Program-made: the position numbers and the translations under genes
Notes under the pieces: model-generated
Told to the model about the DNA's origin: nothing
Databases searched by the model: none
Seen by the model: the letters and a program-made list of their open reading frames with translations, nothing else
Shown here: positions 52,142 through 61,218 of the stretch, in pieces
Numbering within the stretch: position 1 is the stretch's first letter
Layout: every line of letters starts with the position of its first letter
DNA from: Bacilli bacterium
GTDB lineage: Bacteria; Bacillota_I; Bacilli_A; RF39; UBA660
Direction of reading: 5' to 3'
NCBI GenBank assembly: GCA_017513865.1
Contig: JAFWMN010000010.1
Span: 1-64,000, forward strand
DNA: 64,000 nt

Positions 52142-55100
52142 TTAAAATAAGCTTAATTGACTTGATTCTTCCATGCCATCTAGTATGCCCATACTTCTTA
52201 ATTTTTCAATTAGGGTTGATGAAAGTTTAGCTCTTTTTTGAAGATCTTCAATACTTATATATTCACCTTTTTTTCTTTCTTCAACAATGTTTTTAGCAAC
52301 AACTGTGCCTAATCCGTCTATTGATCTAAATGGTGGGATTAATGATTTACCGTCTTCATCAATGACAAAATTAGTGTGGTCTGATTTATATAAGTCAATT
52401 GGTTTAAATTTATAACCTCTAGCTAGAGCTTCTAAGGCTACTTTTAAACATTCTAGTATTGAACTTTCTTTATTTGAAGCGTCATAGCCTTTTTCATTTA
52501 TTTCAATGATTCTAGCTTTAACTGCTTCATAGCCTCTAATCATGCATTCAATATCAAAGTCATCATATTCGACAGAAAATTGAGCAGCATAATATACTTC
52601 TGGTTTATGAACTTTATAATAAGCTAATCTAAAGGCATTTATGACGTAAGCAACAGCATGGGCTTTTGGGAACATGTATTTTATTTTGGCACATGAATCA
52701 ATAAACCAATCTTCTATTTCAGCTTCGGTCATTACTTTGACATATTTAGACCAGGTTTCAGGTTCTTTACTGGCTTTACCTTTTCTTACAAATTCCATTA
52801 TTTTAAAGGCATCTATTGGTTTTAAACCATGATACATTAGATATACCATAATATCATCACGACATCCAATAACTTCAGAAAATGGAACGGTACCACTATC
52901 AATTAAATCTTTGGCATTACCATTCCAAACATCGGTACCATGTGATAATCCTGATATTTTAACAAGTTCGGCAAAAGTTTTTGGTTTGGTTTCTTTGACC
53001 ATCTGTAAAGTAAATGGTGTGCCAAACTCAGGAATGCCTAAAGTTCCAGTATCGTTCATAATTTTGTCTTTAGTTACGCCTAGTGGTTTTGGTGATAAAA
53101 ATATGCCCATTGTTTCTTTATCATCTAATGGTACTTTAGTAACGTCATCTCCGGTTATATCTTGTACTAGTCTTAATTTAGTTGGTCCAGAATGTCCTAA
53201 TATATCTAGTTTTAAAACGTCTTGGTCGATAGCGTGATAATCAAAATGGGTTGTACGCCATGGGGAATTTATATCATCAGCCGGATATTGAAACGGTGTA
53301 AAATCAAAGACATCCATATAGCTTGGAATAACGACTATTCCTCCTGGGTGTTGGCCCGTTGTCCTTTTAATACCTGTGCATCCGTTTGCTAATCTTTCAA
53401 TTTCAGCTGATCTCATAAATATGCCTTTATCTTCACAGTAACCTTTGACATACCCGTATGCGGTTTTTTCAGCGACAGTTCCAATAGTTCCGGCTCTATA
53501 TACATTATCTTCACCAAATAATACTTTAGTATATTCATGAGCCGCAGCTTGATTTAAATCTGAAAAGTTTAAATCGATATCGGGAACTTTATCCGCATGA
53601 AATCCTAAGAATGTGGCAAATGGCATGTCTTGACCTTCTTTATTCATTTTTTCATTGCATTTTGGACAGTTTAGATCTGGAAGGTCATAACCACTACCAT
53701 AGTCACTTCCTAAGCTTTTGCCATCTATTTCGAACACGGAATGTTTACATTTTGGACATATGTAGTGTGGTGGCAAAGCATTTACTTCGGTAATTCCCAT
53801 CATATAGGCAACTAGTGATGATCCTACCGATCCTCTACTTCCTACTAAGTAACCGTCATCATTTGATTTTTTTACTAGTTTTTGAGAAATTAAATAAATA
53901 ACATCAAAGTGAGCTCCAATGATACCGGTTAATTTTTCATCTATTTCTTTTTCAATATCTTTGATGTCTTTGTTTTCTTTTAAGATTTTTTCTTTTATAA
54001 CTTCATTCACTTTATCTAGACCGCCAACCATTATTTCATGAAGATTAGTATATATTTTTTTATTATATTCTTCGTCTGATAAATTTTCTTTTGGAATGTT
54101 TGCTTTTATAGCATTTAATGGTTCATCACCATATAATTCGCTGGCAAGTCTTTCTTCAATATTATATGGTAAAGGACTTCCATATATTTCTTCAGCTTTG
54201 TTATATACAAGCTTCAAAGTTGTCTCTGTACAATTTTCAATTTTAGGGGCAAATGGTATACCATTTGTGTCTATAATAACTTCAATAATTTCTACCATAT
54301 CAGCTATTTTGTTTGGATTATCTATAACAATTTCTTTAGCTTCTTCCTTATCTAAAAAAGAAAATTCTTCTAACATTTCATCTGTTGTTCTTAAATACTG
54401 TGATGGAATATCCGTTATATCTTTTTTGGCTAAAGGATGTCTACCTCCACCTGGAACTTTTTGATTGACAATGATTTGTCTATATATTTTATCTTCAGGA
54501 TTTATTTGGTGAACATCCCCAGTTGCAACAATTATTTTTCCTGATTCTTTGGTAGCTCTAATTATTTTTTTAATATGTTCTAATAGTTCTGCTTTTGTTC
54601 CAAAATCATTCATTTGAATCAAATGGGTATATACCTCTGGCGGCTGAACTTCAACGTAGTCATAAAAATTAATTAGATTTGATAATTCTTCATCTGATTT
54701 ACTTCTAGCTTCGATGAATATTTCGCTTTCGTAGCAGCCACTACCTATTAATAATCCTTCTCTATGTTTTTCTATTTCACTTCTTAATATCCTTGGTGTT
54801 TTATATAAATATTTTGTGTTGGCAAAGGAAATTAATTTAAATAAATTTTTTAATCCTTTTTTATTTTTGGCTATTAAATTTACATGATAAGCTCTACCGT
54901 ATTTATATATTTCATCTTTAGAAACTAGTTTATCTAAATCTTTAATTGTTTTAAAATTTCTAGATACTAATTTTTTTAACATTTTATGGAATACTAAAGC
55001 CGTTCCTTCAGCATCATAATCACCTCTGTGGTGTGATGTTTCATCCCAAGGGACTTCGTATCTTTTTACTAAAGCAGATAAGCTATGTCTAGCATATCCT

Positions 55101-56662
55101 GTGTCTAGGGCTCTAGATAATTCTAATGTATCTATTACCGTGTTTGTAAATTCACCTAATCCATATTTTTGATGAGCCATTACAATAAATGATACATCAA
55201 ATTTAGCATTATGGGCTACCATTGGAAGGTCTTTAACCCAATCTTTAAATTTAATTACAGCCTCTTTTTCTTCTAATTTCCCTTTTAACATTTCATCTGT
55301 TATGCTTGTTATTTCAGTTATTCTTTTAGGAAGGGGTCTTTTAGGATCTATTAATTCATCAAATTTATCTATTATTTCACCGTTACATATTTTAACAGCA
55401 CCAATTTCAATAATGGAATCTGTTCCACCAGCATTAAAACCTGTTGTTTCTAAATCGAAGACAACATATGTTGTTTCTAATAATTTTTCTTCAGTTGGTC
55501 TTAACACAATATTTACAGAATCATCTATTAAGGTTAGTTCTGTTCCATATAGAGCTTTGAATTTATCTTTATCTTCTTTTCCTTTATTATATTTTGTTAC
55601 TAAATTAAAAACATGAGGAAAAGCCTGACAGCCATTATGGTCAGTGATGGCTATAGCTTTGTGACCAAAATCCATCGCTTTTTTAACTAATTCTTCCTCA
55701 TCAGCAACGCCATCCATTTGACTCATTTTAGTATGAGCATGAAGTTCTACTCTTTTTTCTTTGGCTTCATCCACTCTTTTTTCTTCTTCGACTTTTGTTA
55801 AATTAATGTCTCTCGCATTTAAAACTATTTCATTATTTGAGTATCTATCGGCTTTGGTATATCCTCTTATTAAATACCAATTATCTTTTTTTATTTGTTT
55901 TAAATATTTTTGATATTCTTTATTTTCTCTACAAAAAATTTTACAGTACATACTGTCAGTTTTGTCAGTTAATTTTAAAGTTATTATTTTAAAGCTTGAT
56001 TTTGGTGATTCAAATCCGTCAATCCCAAATACTTTGGCTTTAATGGTTACATTATCCATTTCAAAGGTGATGTTAGTGATTTGGGTTATTTCATCTTTTA
56101 TTTCTTCACCCATTATTAACATACTTTCTTCTTTTTTTATTTTTGGAATAACTTTGGTTTTTTCTATTTCTTCTCTTATAGCCTTGCTTTTTTCTTCATT
56201 TATTTTTAATGATATTTTTATATTAAAGCCAGCATTATTAAGTTCTTTTTCTAAATCTTTTTTGATACTGCTTAATTTCATTTTTTCAGCAGTATTTATT
56301 ACTTCTATTATTAAATGATTATCTTCGATTAATATTTTATTATCGATAAATTCAGCTAGTAAAGGAGCCTCTTTACTGTATTTTTCAATGAAATATCTAT
56401 AATATTCTTCGGTTTTTTCTAAATTAAAATTTTCTGTTTTAATTTTTGCATTTACAGTCATGTTTTTATATTTTTGTTTTAATAATTTATTTAAATTTAA
56501 GTATGTTTTTATTGGTAAAACTTCTTTTAATGAAAGATAAAAAACATATTTATCTTTATTTCTATTACCAATAATTTTTTCTAATTTTCCTTCTTCAAAA
56601 TACTTTATTTCTTCTTTTGGTAATTTTATTTGGGTTAAAAGTAACTCTAATTTATCTTGCAT
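52142..56662 (-). CDS. polC: DNA polymerase III alpha subunit, PolC type
   Basis: The start is the ATG at 56,662 (MQDKLELLL) after AAGGTGATAG; the GTG at 56,671 falls in that site. The protein of about 1506 residues is the main replicative polymerase of Bacillota. In order it has an N-terminal OB region, a PHP domain (HAHTKMSQMDG near 305), an inserted DnaQ-like exonuclease (VVFDLETTGF near 404, HNAKFDV near 487), a zinc finger (CPKC twice near 975-1000), the polymerase motif FGFHADKVPDIDLNF-type (LGFHADKVPDIDLNFSD) and a C-terminal HhH region. Exonuclease acids appear intact. Confidence 0.97.
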   Translation of the reverse strand: MQDKLELLLTQIKLPKEEIKYFEEGKLEKIIGNRNKDKYVFYLSLKEVLPIKTYLNLNKLLKQKYKNMTVNAKIKTENFNLEKTEEYYRYFIEKYSKEAPLLAEFIDNKILIEDNHLIIEVINTAEKMKLSSIKKDLEKELNNAGFNIKISLKINEEKSKAIREEIEKTKVIPKIKKEESMLIMGEEIKDEITQITNITFEMDNVTIKAKVFGIDGFESPKSSFKIITLKLTDKTDSMYCKIFCRENKEYQKYLKQIKKDNWYLIRGYTKADRYSNNEIVLNARDINLTKVEEEKRVDEAKEKRVELHAHTKMSQMDGVADEEELVKKAMDFGHKAIAITDHNGCQAFPHVFNLVTKYNKGKEDKDKFKALYGTELTLIDDSVNIVLRPTEEKLLETTYVVFDLETTGFNAGGTDSIIEIGAVKICNGEIIDKFDELIDPKRPLPKRITEITSITDEMLKGKLEEKEAVIKFKDWVKDLPMVAHNAKFDVSFIVMAHQKYGLGEFTNTVIDTLELSRALDTGYARHSLSALVKRYEVPWDETSHHRGDYDAEGTALVFHKMLKKLVSRNFKTIKDLDKLVSKDEIYKYGRAYHVNLIAKNKKGLKNLFKLISFANTKYLYKTPRILRSEIEKHREGLLIGSGCYESEIFIEARSKSDEELSNLINFYDYVEVQPPEVYTHLIQMNDFGTKAELLEHIKKIIRATKESGKIIVATGDVHQINPEDKIYRQIIVNQKVPGGGRHPLAKKDITDIPSQYLRTTDEMLEEFSFLDKEEAKEIVIDNPNKIADMVEIIEVIIDTNGIPFAPKIENCTETTLKLVYNKAEEIYGSPLPYNIEERLASELYGDEPLNAIKANIPKENLSDEEYNKKIYTNLHEIMVGGLDKVNEVIKEKILKENKDIKDIEKEIDEKLTGIIGAHFDVIYLISQKLVKKSNDDGYLVGSRGSVGSSLVAYMMGITEVNALPPHYICPKCKHSVFEIDGKSLGSDYGSGYDLPDLNCPKCNEKMNKEGQDMPFATFLGFHADKVPDIDLNFSDLNQAAAHEYTKVLFGEDNVYRAGTIGTVAEKTAYGYVKGYCEDKGIFMRSAEIERLANGCTGIKRTTGQHPGGIVVIPSYMDVFDFTPFQYPADDINSPWRTTHFDYHAIDQDVLKLDILGHSGPTKLRLVQDITGDDVTKVPLDDKETMGIFLSPKPLGVTKDKIMNDTGTLGIPEFGTPFTLQMVKETKPKTFAELVKISGLSHGTDVWNGNAKDLIDSGTVPFSEVIGCRDDIMVYLMYHGLKPIDAFKIMEFVRKGKASKEPETWSKYVKVMTEAEIEDWFIDSCAKIKYMFPKAHAVAYVINAFRLAYYKVHKPEVYYAAQFSVEYDDFDIECMIRGYEAVKARIIEINEKGYDASNKESSILECLKVALEALARGYKFKPIDLYKSDHTNFVIDEDGKSLIPPFRSIDGLGTVVAKNIVEERKKGEYISIEDLQKRAKLSSTLIEKLRSMGILDGMEESSQLSLF

Positions 56663-56712
56663 GACTATCACCTTCTTTAATTATATCATGTTTATTTGAT
56701 TTTAAAAGAAGT

Positions 56713-58851
56713 TTAGCAACTTCTTTTTGTCTTTTGTTTTGGTTTTTTATTTAATGAATGTTTTATTTCTAAATATATAGCTCTATGAGGTACAGACACT
56801 TCTTTAACAATAACACATATTCTTTCACCTAATTTAAATTTTTTATTTAAACTTTTTTTAGCACTTGATACGGCTTCAGGTCTAACTACACCTTTTATAT
56901 TGTTTTCCATTTTTACATCCATACCATATGGAGTCATTTTAACTATTTGTCCGTTATATTCTTCACCGATGTGTTCTTTTATAAATTCAGCCATTTTTAA
57001 ATCTAATGTTTCACTTTCAGCAATATCGGCTTCTCTTTCCATTTTTGATGAATGAGCACATATCTCAGGTAAAGAAGATTCTATAATATCCAATTTGTCG
57101 ATAACTGTTTCAAAATCACTATAACTATCAATCAATCTATGAACTATTAGGTCTGGGTATCTTCTTATTGGTGAAGTGAAATGAGTATAAAATTCTAATG
57201 CTAGGCCGTAATGACCTTCATTTATGCTTGAATATTTTGCTTTACTCATACTTGTTAATATATAATTCGATACTACTCCATAATCATCAGTTCCTTTAAA
57301 ACTTTCAATAAAATTATCTAAATCTCTTGAAGTGTATGTACCATTATTTATTTTATTAAGTAGATTATTAGCTGAACTAGCATATAAACCATCTGCTTTT
57401 AATGAATTTATGGCATCTATTAAAGCGTCGTCATGTGGATCTCCATGCACTCTGTAAATAAAAGGCACACCCATATATGCATAATGTGTGGTTACTATTT
57501 CATTAGCGCATATCATAAAGTTTTCAATAATTCTCTCTGCTGTTTTTTGGGTTCTTTGTTCAAATGATGTTGGTGTTCCTTCTTTGGTCACAATTGCTTT
57601 AATTTCGTCTGATGAAAACTCAATATTCCCTCTGTTTTTTCGTTTTTCAGTTAAAATTATAGATAATTCTCTCATTATATTTAACTCTTCTAAATAATCT
57701 TCATAACCCTCTATTAAAACTTTGTTTTCCAAAATTTCATTAACTTCTTCGTAAGTCATTTTCTTTTTAGAATTGATAACACTATTATATATTTCATAAT
57801 CTAGTATTTTTCCATTTTTATTAATAATCATTTTTACAGTTTTGGTTAATCTATCAACTTTTTCATTTAATGAACATATCCCGTTTGATAATTTATGAGG
57901 AAGCATCGGTAATACAGAATCAGCTAAATAAGCAGAAGTCCCTCTTATAAACGCTTCTTTATCTAAATTACTTCCTTTTTTAACATAATGACTAACGTCT
58001 GCTATATGAACAGATAAAATATAATTTTCGCCGTCTTTTTTGATGCTTACTGCATCATCCATGTCTTTAGTATCGGCTCCATCAATAGTAAATATTTTTT
58101 CTTTTCTTAAATCTACTCGGCCTTCTATTTCTTCTTCTGATACGCTGTCGGGTATTTGCTTTAATTCTTCTAAAACTTTATCTGAAAAATCATTGAAAAA
58201 TCCGTGAGTGGCGGCAATAGCGGCAATTTCAATTTCAGGATCATCTTTATGACCGATTACTTTACTAACGTTTCCTTCATATATTAAATTATCTTTTGCT
58301 TCAGCGATATAATTTGTTCCTAGTTTTACGACGGCTAAATTTCCAATAACTATATCACTTTTTGTTTCTGGGCATATAACTTTAATTTTCCCGTGTACGT
58401 TATATGGAATAAAGGTATTACTGCCAACATATTCAAAAACAGCGTTTTTTTCTCCTCTTTTAATTATTTTTTCGACTCTGGCATCTAAATAATTAGTTCC
58501 ATTGTTGCCAAAGCTATTAAGAACAACGACGTCACCATCTAAGGCGCCATTTAGATCTTTTTCTTTTATGATATATTTTCTTTTGCCTTTTTTTCCTTTT
58601 TTTATTACAAAACCACTACCTGTATTATTAATATGAATTTCACCTTGAACTTTATTTAATTTTCCTTCATCAAACTCTTGATAATATTCTTTACTGTCTA
58701 AATATATTTTTCCTTCTTCTTCTAGTTCTTTTAAGGCACTAAAAAAAGCAGCCTCCTCTTCTTCTCCTTTTATATGTATTAAGGAGCGTAATTGTTTAGA
58801 AGTAAGCTTCTTTTTACTAATTTCATTTAATATTAATTCTTTTATGTTCAC
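56713..58851 (-). CDS. rnr: ribonuclease R
   Basis: The start is probably the GTG at 58,851 (then NIKELILNEI), since AGGGTGG lies five bases upstream; a GTG at 58,860 is possible. The product of about 712 residues is a 3'-5' exoribonuclease. It has an N-terminal winged-helix region, cold-shock domains, the RNB domain with IDGADTKDMDDAVSIKKDG near 256-275 and SPIRRYPDLIVHRLI, and a C-terminal S1 domain (GEEYNGQIVKMTPYGMDV). A long structured leader precedes it. In many Bacillota smpB follows rnr; here polC does. Confidence 0.93.
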   Translation of the reverse strand: MNIKELILNEISKKKLTSKQLRSLIHIKGEEEEAAFFSALKELEEEGKIYLDSKEYYQEFDEGKLNKVQGEIHINNTGSGFVIKKGKKGKRKYIIKEKDLNGALDGDVVVLNSFGNNGTNYLDARVEKIIKRGEKNAVFEYVGSNTFIPYNVHGKIKVICPETKSDIVIGNLAVVKLGTNYIAEAKDNLIYEGNVSKVIGHKDDPEIEIAAIAATHGFFNDFSDKVLEELKQIPDSVSEEEIEGRVDLRKEKIFTIDGADTKDMDDAVSIKKDGENYILSVHIADVSHYVKKGSNLDKEAFIRGTSAYLADSVLPMLPHKLSNGICSLNEKVDRLTKTVKMIINKNGKILDYEIYNSVINSKKKMTYEEVNEILENKVLIEGYEDYLEELNIMRELSIILTEKRKNRGNIEFSSDEIKAIVTKEGTPTSFEQRTQKTAERIIENFMICANEIVTTHYAYMGVPFIYRVHGDPHDDALIDAINSLKADGLYASSANNLLNKINNGTYTSRDLDNFIESFKGTDDYGVVSNYILTSMSKAKYSSINEGHYGLALEFYTHFTSPIRRYPDLIVHRLIDSYSDFETVIDKLDIIESSLPEICAHSSKMEREADIAESETLDLKMAEFIKEHIGEEYNGQIVKMTPYGMDVKMENNIKGVVRPEAVSSAKKSLNKKFKLGERICVIVKEVSVPHRAIYLEIKHSLNKKPKQKTKRSC

Positions 58852-58927
58852 CCAAACCACCCTAGTTATATTATAAACCTTTCACAGGATTTTAACAAGG
58901 TTTTTAATGAACTTTATAAAAGTTTAC

Positions 58928-59062
58928 ACTACTTATGGGAGGTGCAGGAAGAAAGAATAGAAATATAATTTGGGGTTAGGTATTTATATGAATAATTATG
59001 AACGAAATATTTAATATATGAAAGCTAAGTTTAAAGTTATTAAACCTGCACCTCGGTAGTGA
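58928..59062 (-). promoter_or_regulatory. stem-closed RNA leader upstream of rnr
   Basis: This occupies the 360-base gap between rnr and prmC. On the minus strand CACTAC-C-GAGGTGCAGG at one end pairs with CCTGCACCTC-CCATAA-GTAGTG at the other, a 10-bp plus 6-bp stem closing about 95 nt of AT-rich sequence. No T-run terminator lies between it and rnr, so it may be a 5' leader of the rnr mRNA of about 200 nt or a processed small RNA. No known riboswitch or 6S RNA match was found by eye. Confidence 0.5.
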
Positions 59063-59091
59063 TTATAGTATATGTTTTTTAATATGTAAAA
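59063..59091 (-). promoter_or_regulatory. promoter of the rnr leader
   Basis: Minus-strand TTTACA (59,086-59,091) and TATAAT (59,063-59,068) with a 17-bp spacer, adjoining the stem-closed RNA. Confidence 0.75.
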
Positions 59092-59213
59092 TGAGTGTTT
59101 TTACTATTTTTATTATTTTTTTTGGATAGTTTTTTATTTTTGCTTATAGTAAATTATATAAATTATCTTATTTTTTATATAGTGTTTTTTTAAATGCAAA
59201 GTTTTTATAAAAA

Positions 59214-59232
59214 AACTTGCCTATGGCAAGTT
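59214..59232 (-). terminator. intrinsic terminator of prmC
   Basis: AACTTGCC and GGCAAGTT form an 8-bp stem, followed by TTTTTTT; the prmC stop codon is in the loop. Confidence 0.88.
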
Positions 59233-59931
59233 AATTATGAATATATATCTATCTTTTTGTGTTAAATCTTTTTCTATTATTATTTTATCAAAGTATTTAC
59301 TAGCAATATTTTTTATTTTTCTCCCTTGATTCATACCTATTTCAAAGGCGATGATCCCTGGTTTATTTAAATGATTTTTTGCTTTTTTTAATATTTTTTC
59401 ATAATATTCTAATCCATTATTATCAGCATATAAAGCAATGTGAGGTTCGTTATTCTTAACGACATCTTCTACTTCTTCATCTTTGGCAATATATGGTGGA
59501 TTACTAATTATTATGTCATATTTACCTTTAACATTTTCTAGCATGTCACTTTTGTAAAAGTTTATGTCTACTTTATTTATTTTAGCATTTTCTTTAGCTA
59601 CTTCTAAAGCTTTTTCTGATATATCTATTGCATCTACTGTGCTATTTAACTCTTTTTTTAAGGTTATGGCAATAGCTCCACTACCCGTTCCTAAATCAAT
59701 GATTTTTAGTGGTTCCTTTAAATATTTCTTTGCATAATTTATAGTTTTTTCTACTAGAGTTTCGGTTTCAAATCTTGGAATTAAAACATTTTCATTTACT
59801 TTTAAAGTATTCCCATAAAAATTGACGTTACCTACTATATACTGAACAGGAAGGCCTTTTTCTAATTTTTTAAGACCTTCCTTTAGTTTATCTTTTTCTA
59901 AATATTTTTCTAAATATTCTTTATCTGTCAA
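59221..59931 (-). CDS. prmC: release factor glutamine methyltransferase
   Basis: A 236-residue SAM-dependent enzyme that methylates the Gln of the GGQ motif in release factors. The SAM loop DLGTGSGAIAITL lies near 77-89 and the catalytic NPPY near 143-146 (IISNPPYIAKDE). It is shorter than the usual 275-290 residues because the N-terminal helical domain is reduced; the start (MTDKEYLEKYL) is near the prfA stop. prfA lies 1 nt upstream, the usual pairing of enzyme and substrate. Confidence 0.93.
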   Translation of the reverse strand: MTDKEYLEKYLEKDKLKEGLKKLEKGLPVQYIVGNVNFYGNTLKVNENVLIPRFETETLVEKTINYAKKYLKEPLKIIDLGTGSGAIAITLKKELNSTVDAIDISEKALEVAKENAKINKVDINFYKSDMLENVKGKYDIIISNPPYIAKDEEVEDVVKNNEPHIALYADNNGLEYYEKILKKAKNHLNKPGIIAFEIGMNQGRKIKNIASKYFDKIIIEKDLTQKDRYIFIINLP

Positions 59932-59932
59932 T

Positions 59933-60988
59933 TTAAACTTCCTTTAGTTTTCTATTTTGATCTTCAGTAATTAAAGCATTAATAATATCATCTAAATTGC
60001 CTTCCATAACTCTATCTAGATTTTTTGTCGTATAACCTATTCTGTGGTCAGTCACTCTATTTTGAGGGTAATTATAAGTTCTAATTTTTTCTGATCTATC
60101 CCCACTACCGATTTTACTTCTTCTTTCACTACCTAAAGCTTCTTCTTGCTCTCTTAATTTAGCTTCGTATATTCTACTTCTTAGTATTTGCATAGCTTTT
60201 TCTTTATTTTGAACTTGGCTTCTTTCATTTTGACAAGTAACTACAGTATTAGTTGGAAGGTGGGTTATTCTAACTGCACTGTCAGTAGTATTTACTGATT
60301 GGCCACCAGCGCCACCACTATGAAAAACATCAATTTTTAAATCATTTGGATTTATTTCAATATCAACTTCTTCAGCTTCTGGCATAACTAGGACTGTGGC
60401 AGTTGAAGTGTGTACTCTTCCTTGCGTTTCAGTTACAGGAACTCTTTGAACTCTATGCGCTCCACTTTCATATTTTAATTTAGAATATACTCTATCTCCT
60501 TTAACCATGAACTCAACTAAAGGAAAACCGCCAGCATCATTGTGCTCTTCTGAAAGAACGTCTACTTTCCAACCCTCTTTTTCAGCATATTTAGTATACA
60601 TTCTATATAGGTCTCCAGCAAATATATTAGCTTCATCACCGCCGGCTGCTCCTCTTATTTCAACGATAACATTTTTATCATCATTAGGATCTTTTGGAAG
60701 AAGCATAACTTCTATTTCAGATTCTAATTTAGCTTTTTTTTCTGTTAAATTATTTATTTCTTCTTTAGCAAATTCACCTAATTCAGGATCTTTAGTCATT
60801 TCTCTTGCTTCTTCTAAATCATTTTCTAGTTTTTTTAATTTTTGATAGGCATCATAAGCTTCTTTTAAATCGGCTAATTCTTTATTTAGTTTTAACATTT
60901 GTTTAACATCATTAGCTACTTCCGGATTATGAAGTTCTGTTTCTAATTCTTTGTACTTTTCTTCAATTGCGATTAGTCTTTCTTTCAT
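59933..60988 (-). CDS. prfA: peptide chain release factor 1
   Basis: The start is the ATG at 60,988 ([15 protein letters not shown]), with AAGGTGAT upstream; the 18-residue upstream extension is not family-like. The product of about 351 residues ends translation at UAA and UAG. It has the stop-codon-reading loop with the PVTETQGR motif (PxT) near 183 and [11 protein letters not shown] near 224-234, where Gln is the residue methylated by PrmC. Length and motifs match the family. Confidence 0.97.
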   Translation of the reverse strand: MKERLIAIEEKYKELETELHNPEVANDVKQMLKLNKELADLKEAYDAYQKLKKLENDLEEAREMTKDPELGEFAKEEINNLTEKKAKLESEIEVMLLPKDPNDDKNVIVEIRGAAGGDEANIFAGDLYRMYTKYAEKEGWKVDVLSEEHNDAGGFPLVEFMVKGDRVYSKLKYESGAHRVQRVPVTETQGRVHTSTATVLVMPEAEEVDIEINPNDLKIDVFHSGGAGGQSVNTTDSAVRITHLPTNTVVTCQNERSQVQNKEKAMQILRSRIYEAKLREQEEALGSERRSKIGSGDRSEKIRTYNYPQNRVTDHRIGYTTKNLDRVMEGNLDDIINALITEDQNRKLKEV

Positions 60989-61044
60989 AAATATCACCTT
61001 TTTTTCGTTTTCAATTATACTATATTTTATGAATATGAGCAAGA

Positions 61045-61072
61045 AAAAACCGATACTATTAGTATTGGTTTT
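61045..61072. terminator. bidirectional intrinsic terminator
   Basis: AAAACCGATACT and AGTATTGGTTTT form a 12-bp stem with one wobble around ATT. It separates the surface protein gene from prfA. Confidence 0.85.
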
Positions 61073-61089
61073 AAACTGTTATTATTATC

Positions 61090-61218
61090 ATTATTTATAA
61101 TATTTAAATTTCGGTGCCTATACTCGCATTCGCTCCTTCGGCACCATTACATTTCGCCATATGGCGAAATGATAAGGATTCTAGATATTAAGATAGGTGG
61201 GCACAGGCTACTAAGCAG
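61090..61218 (-). repeat. palindromes downstream of the surface protein gene
   Basis: A perfect 22-bp palindrome, CATTTCGCCATATGGCGAAATG, lies at 61,150-61,171. Next to it GGTGCC and GGCACC bracket a second hairpin (about 61,113-61,145). The area is much richer in G and C than its surroundings, as is the 3' end of the gene before it. Confidence 0.75.

Noticed and set aside
58928-59062. SRP RNA or 6S RNA
   Set aside because: No SRP GGAA-loop motif, and the interior lacks the long open helix and central bubble of 6S RNA.
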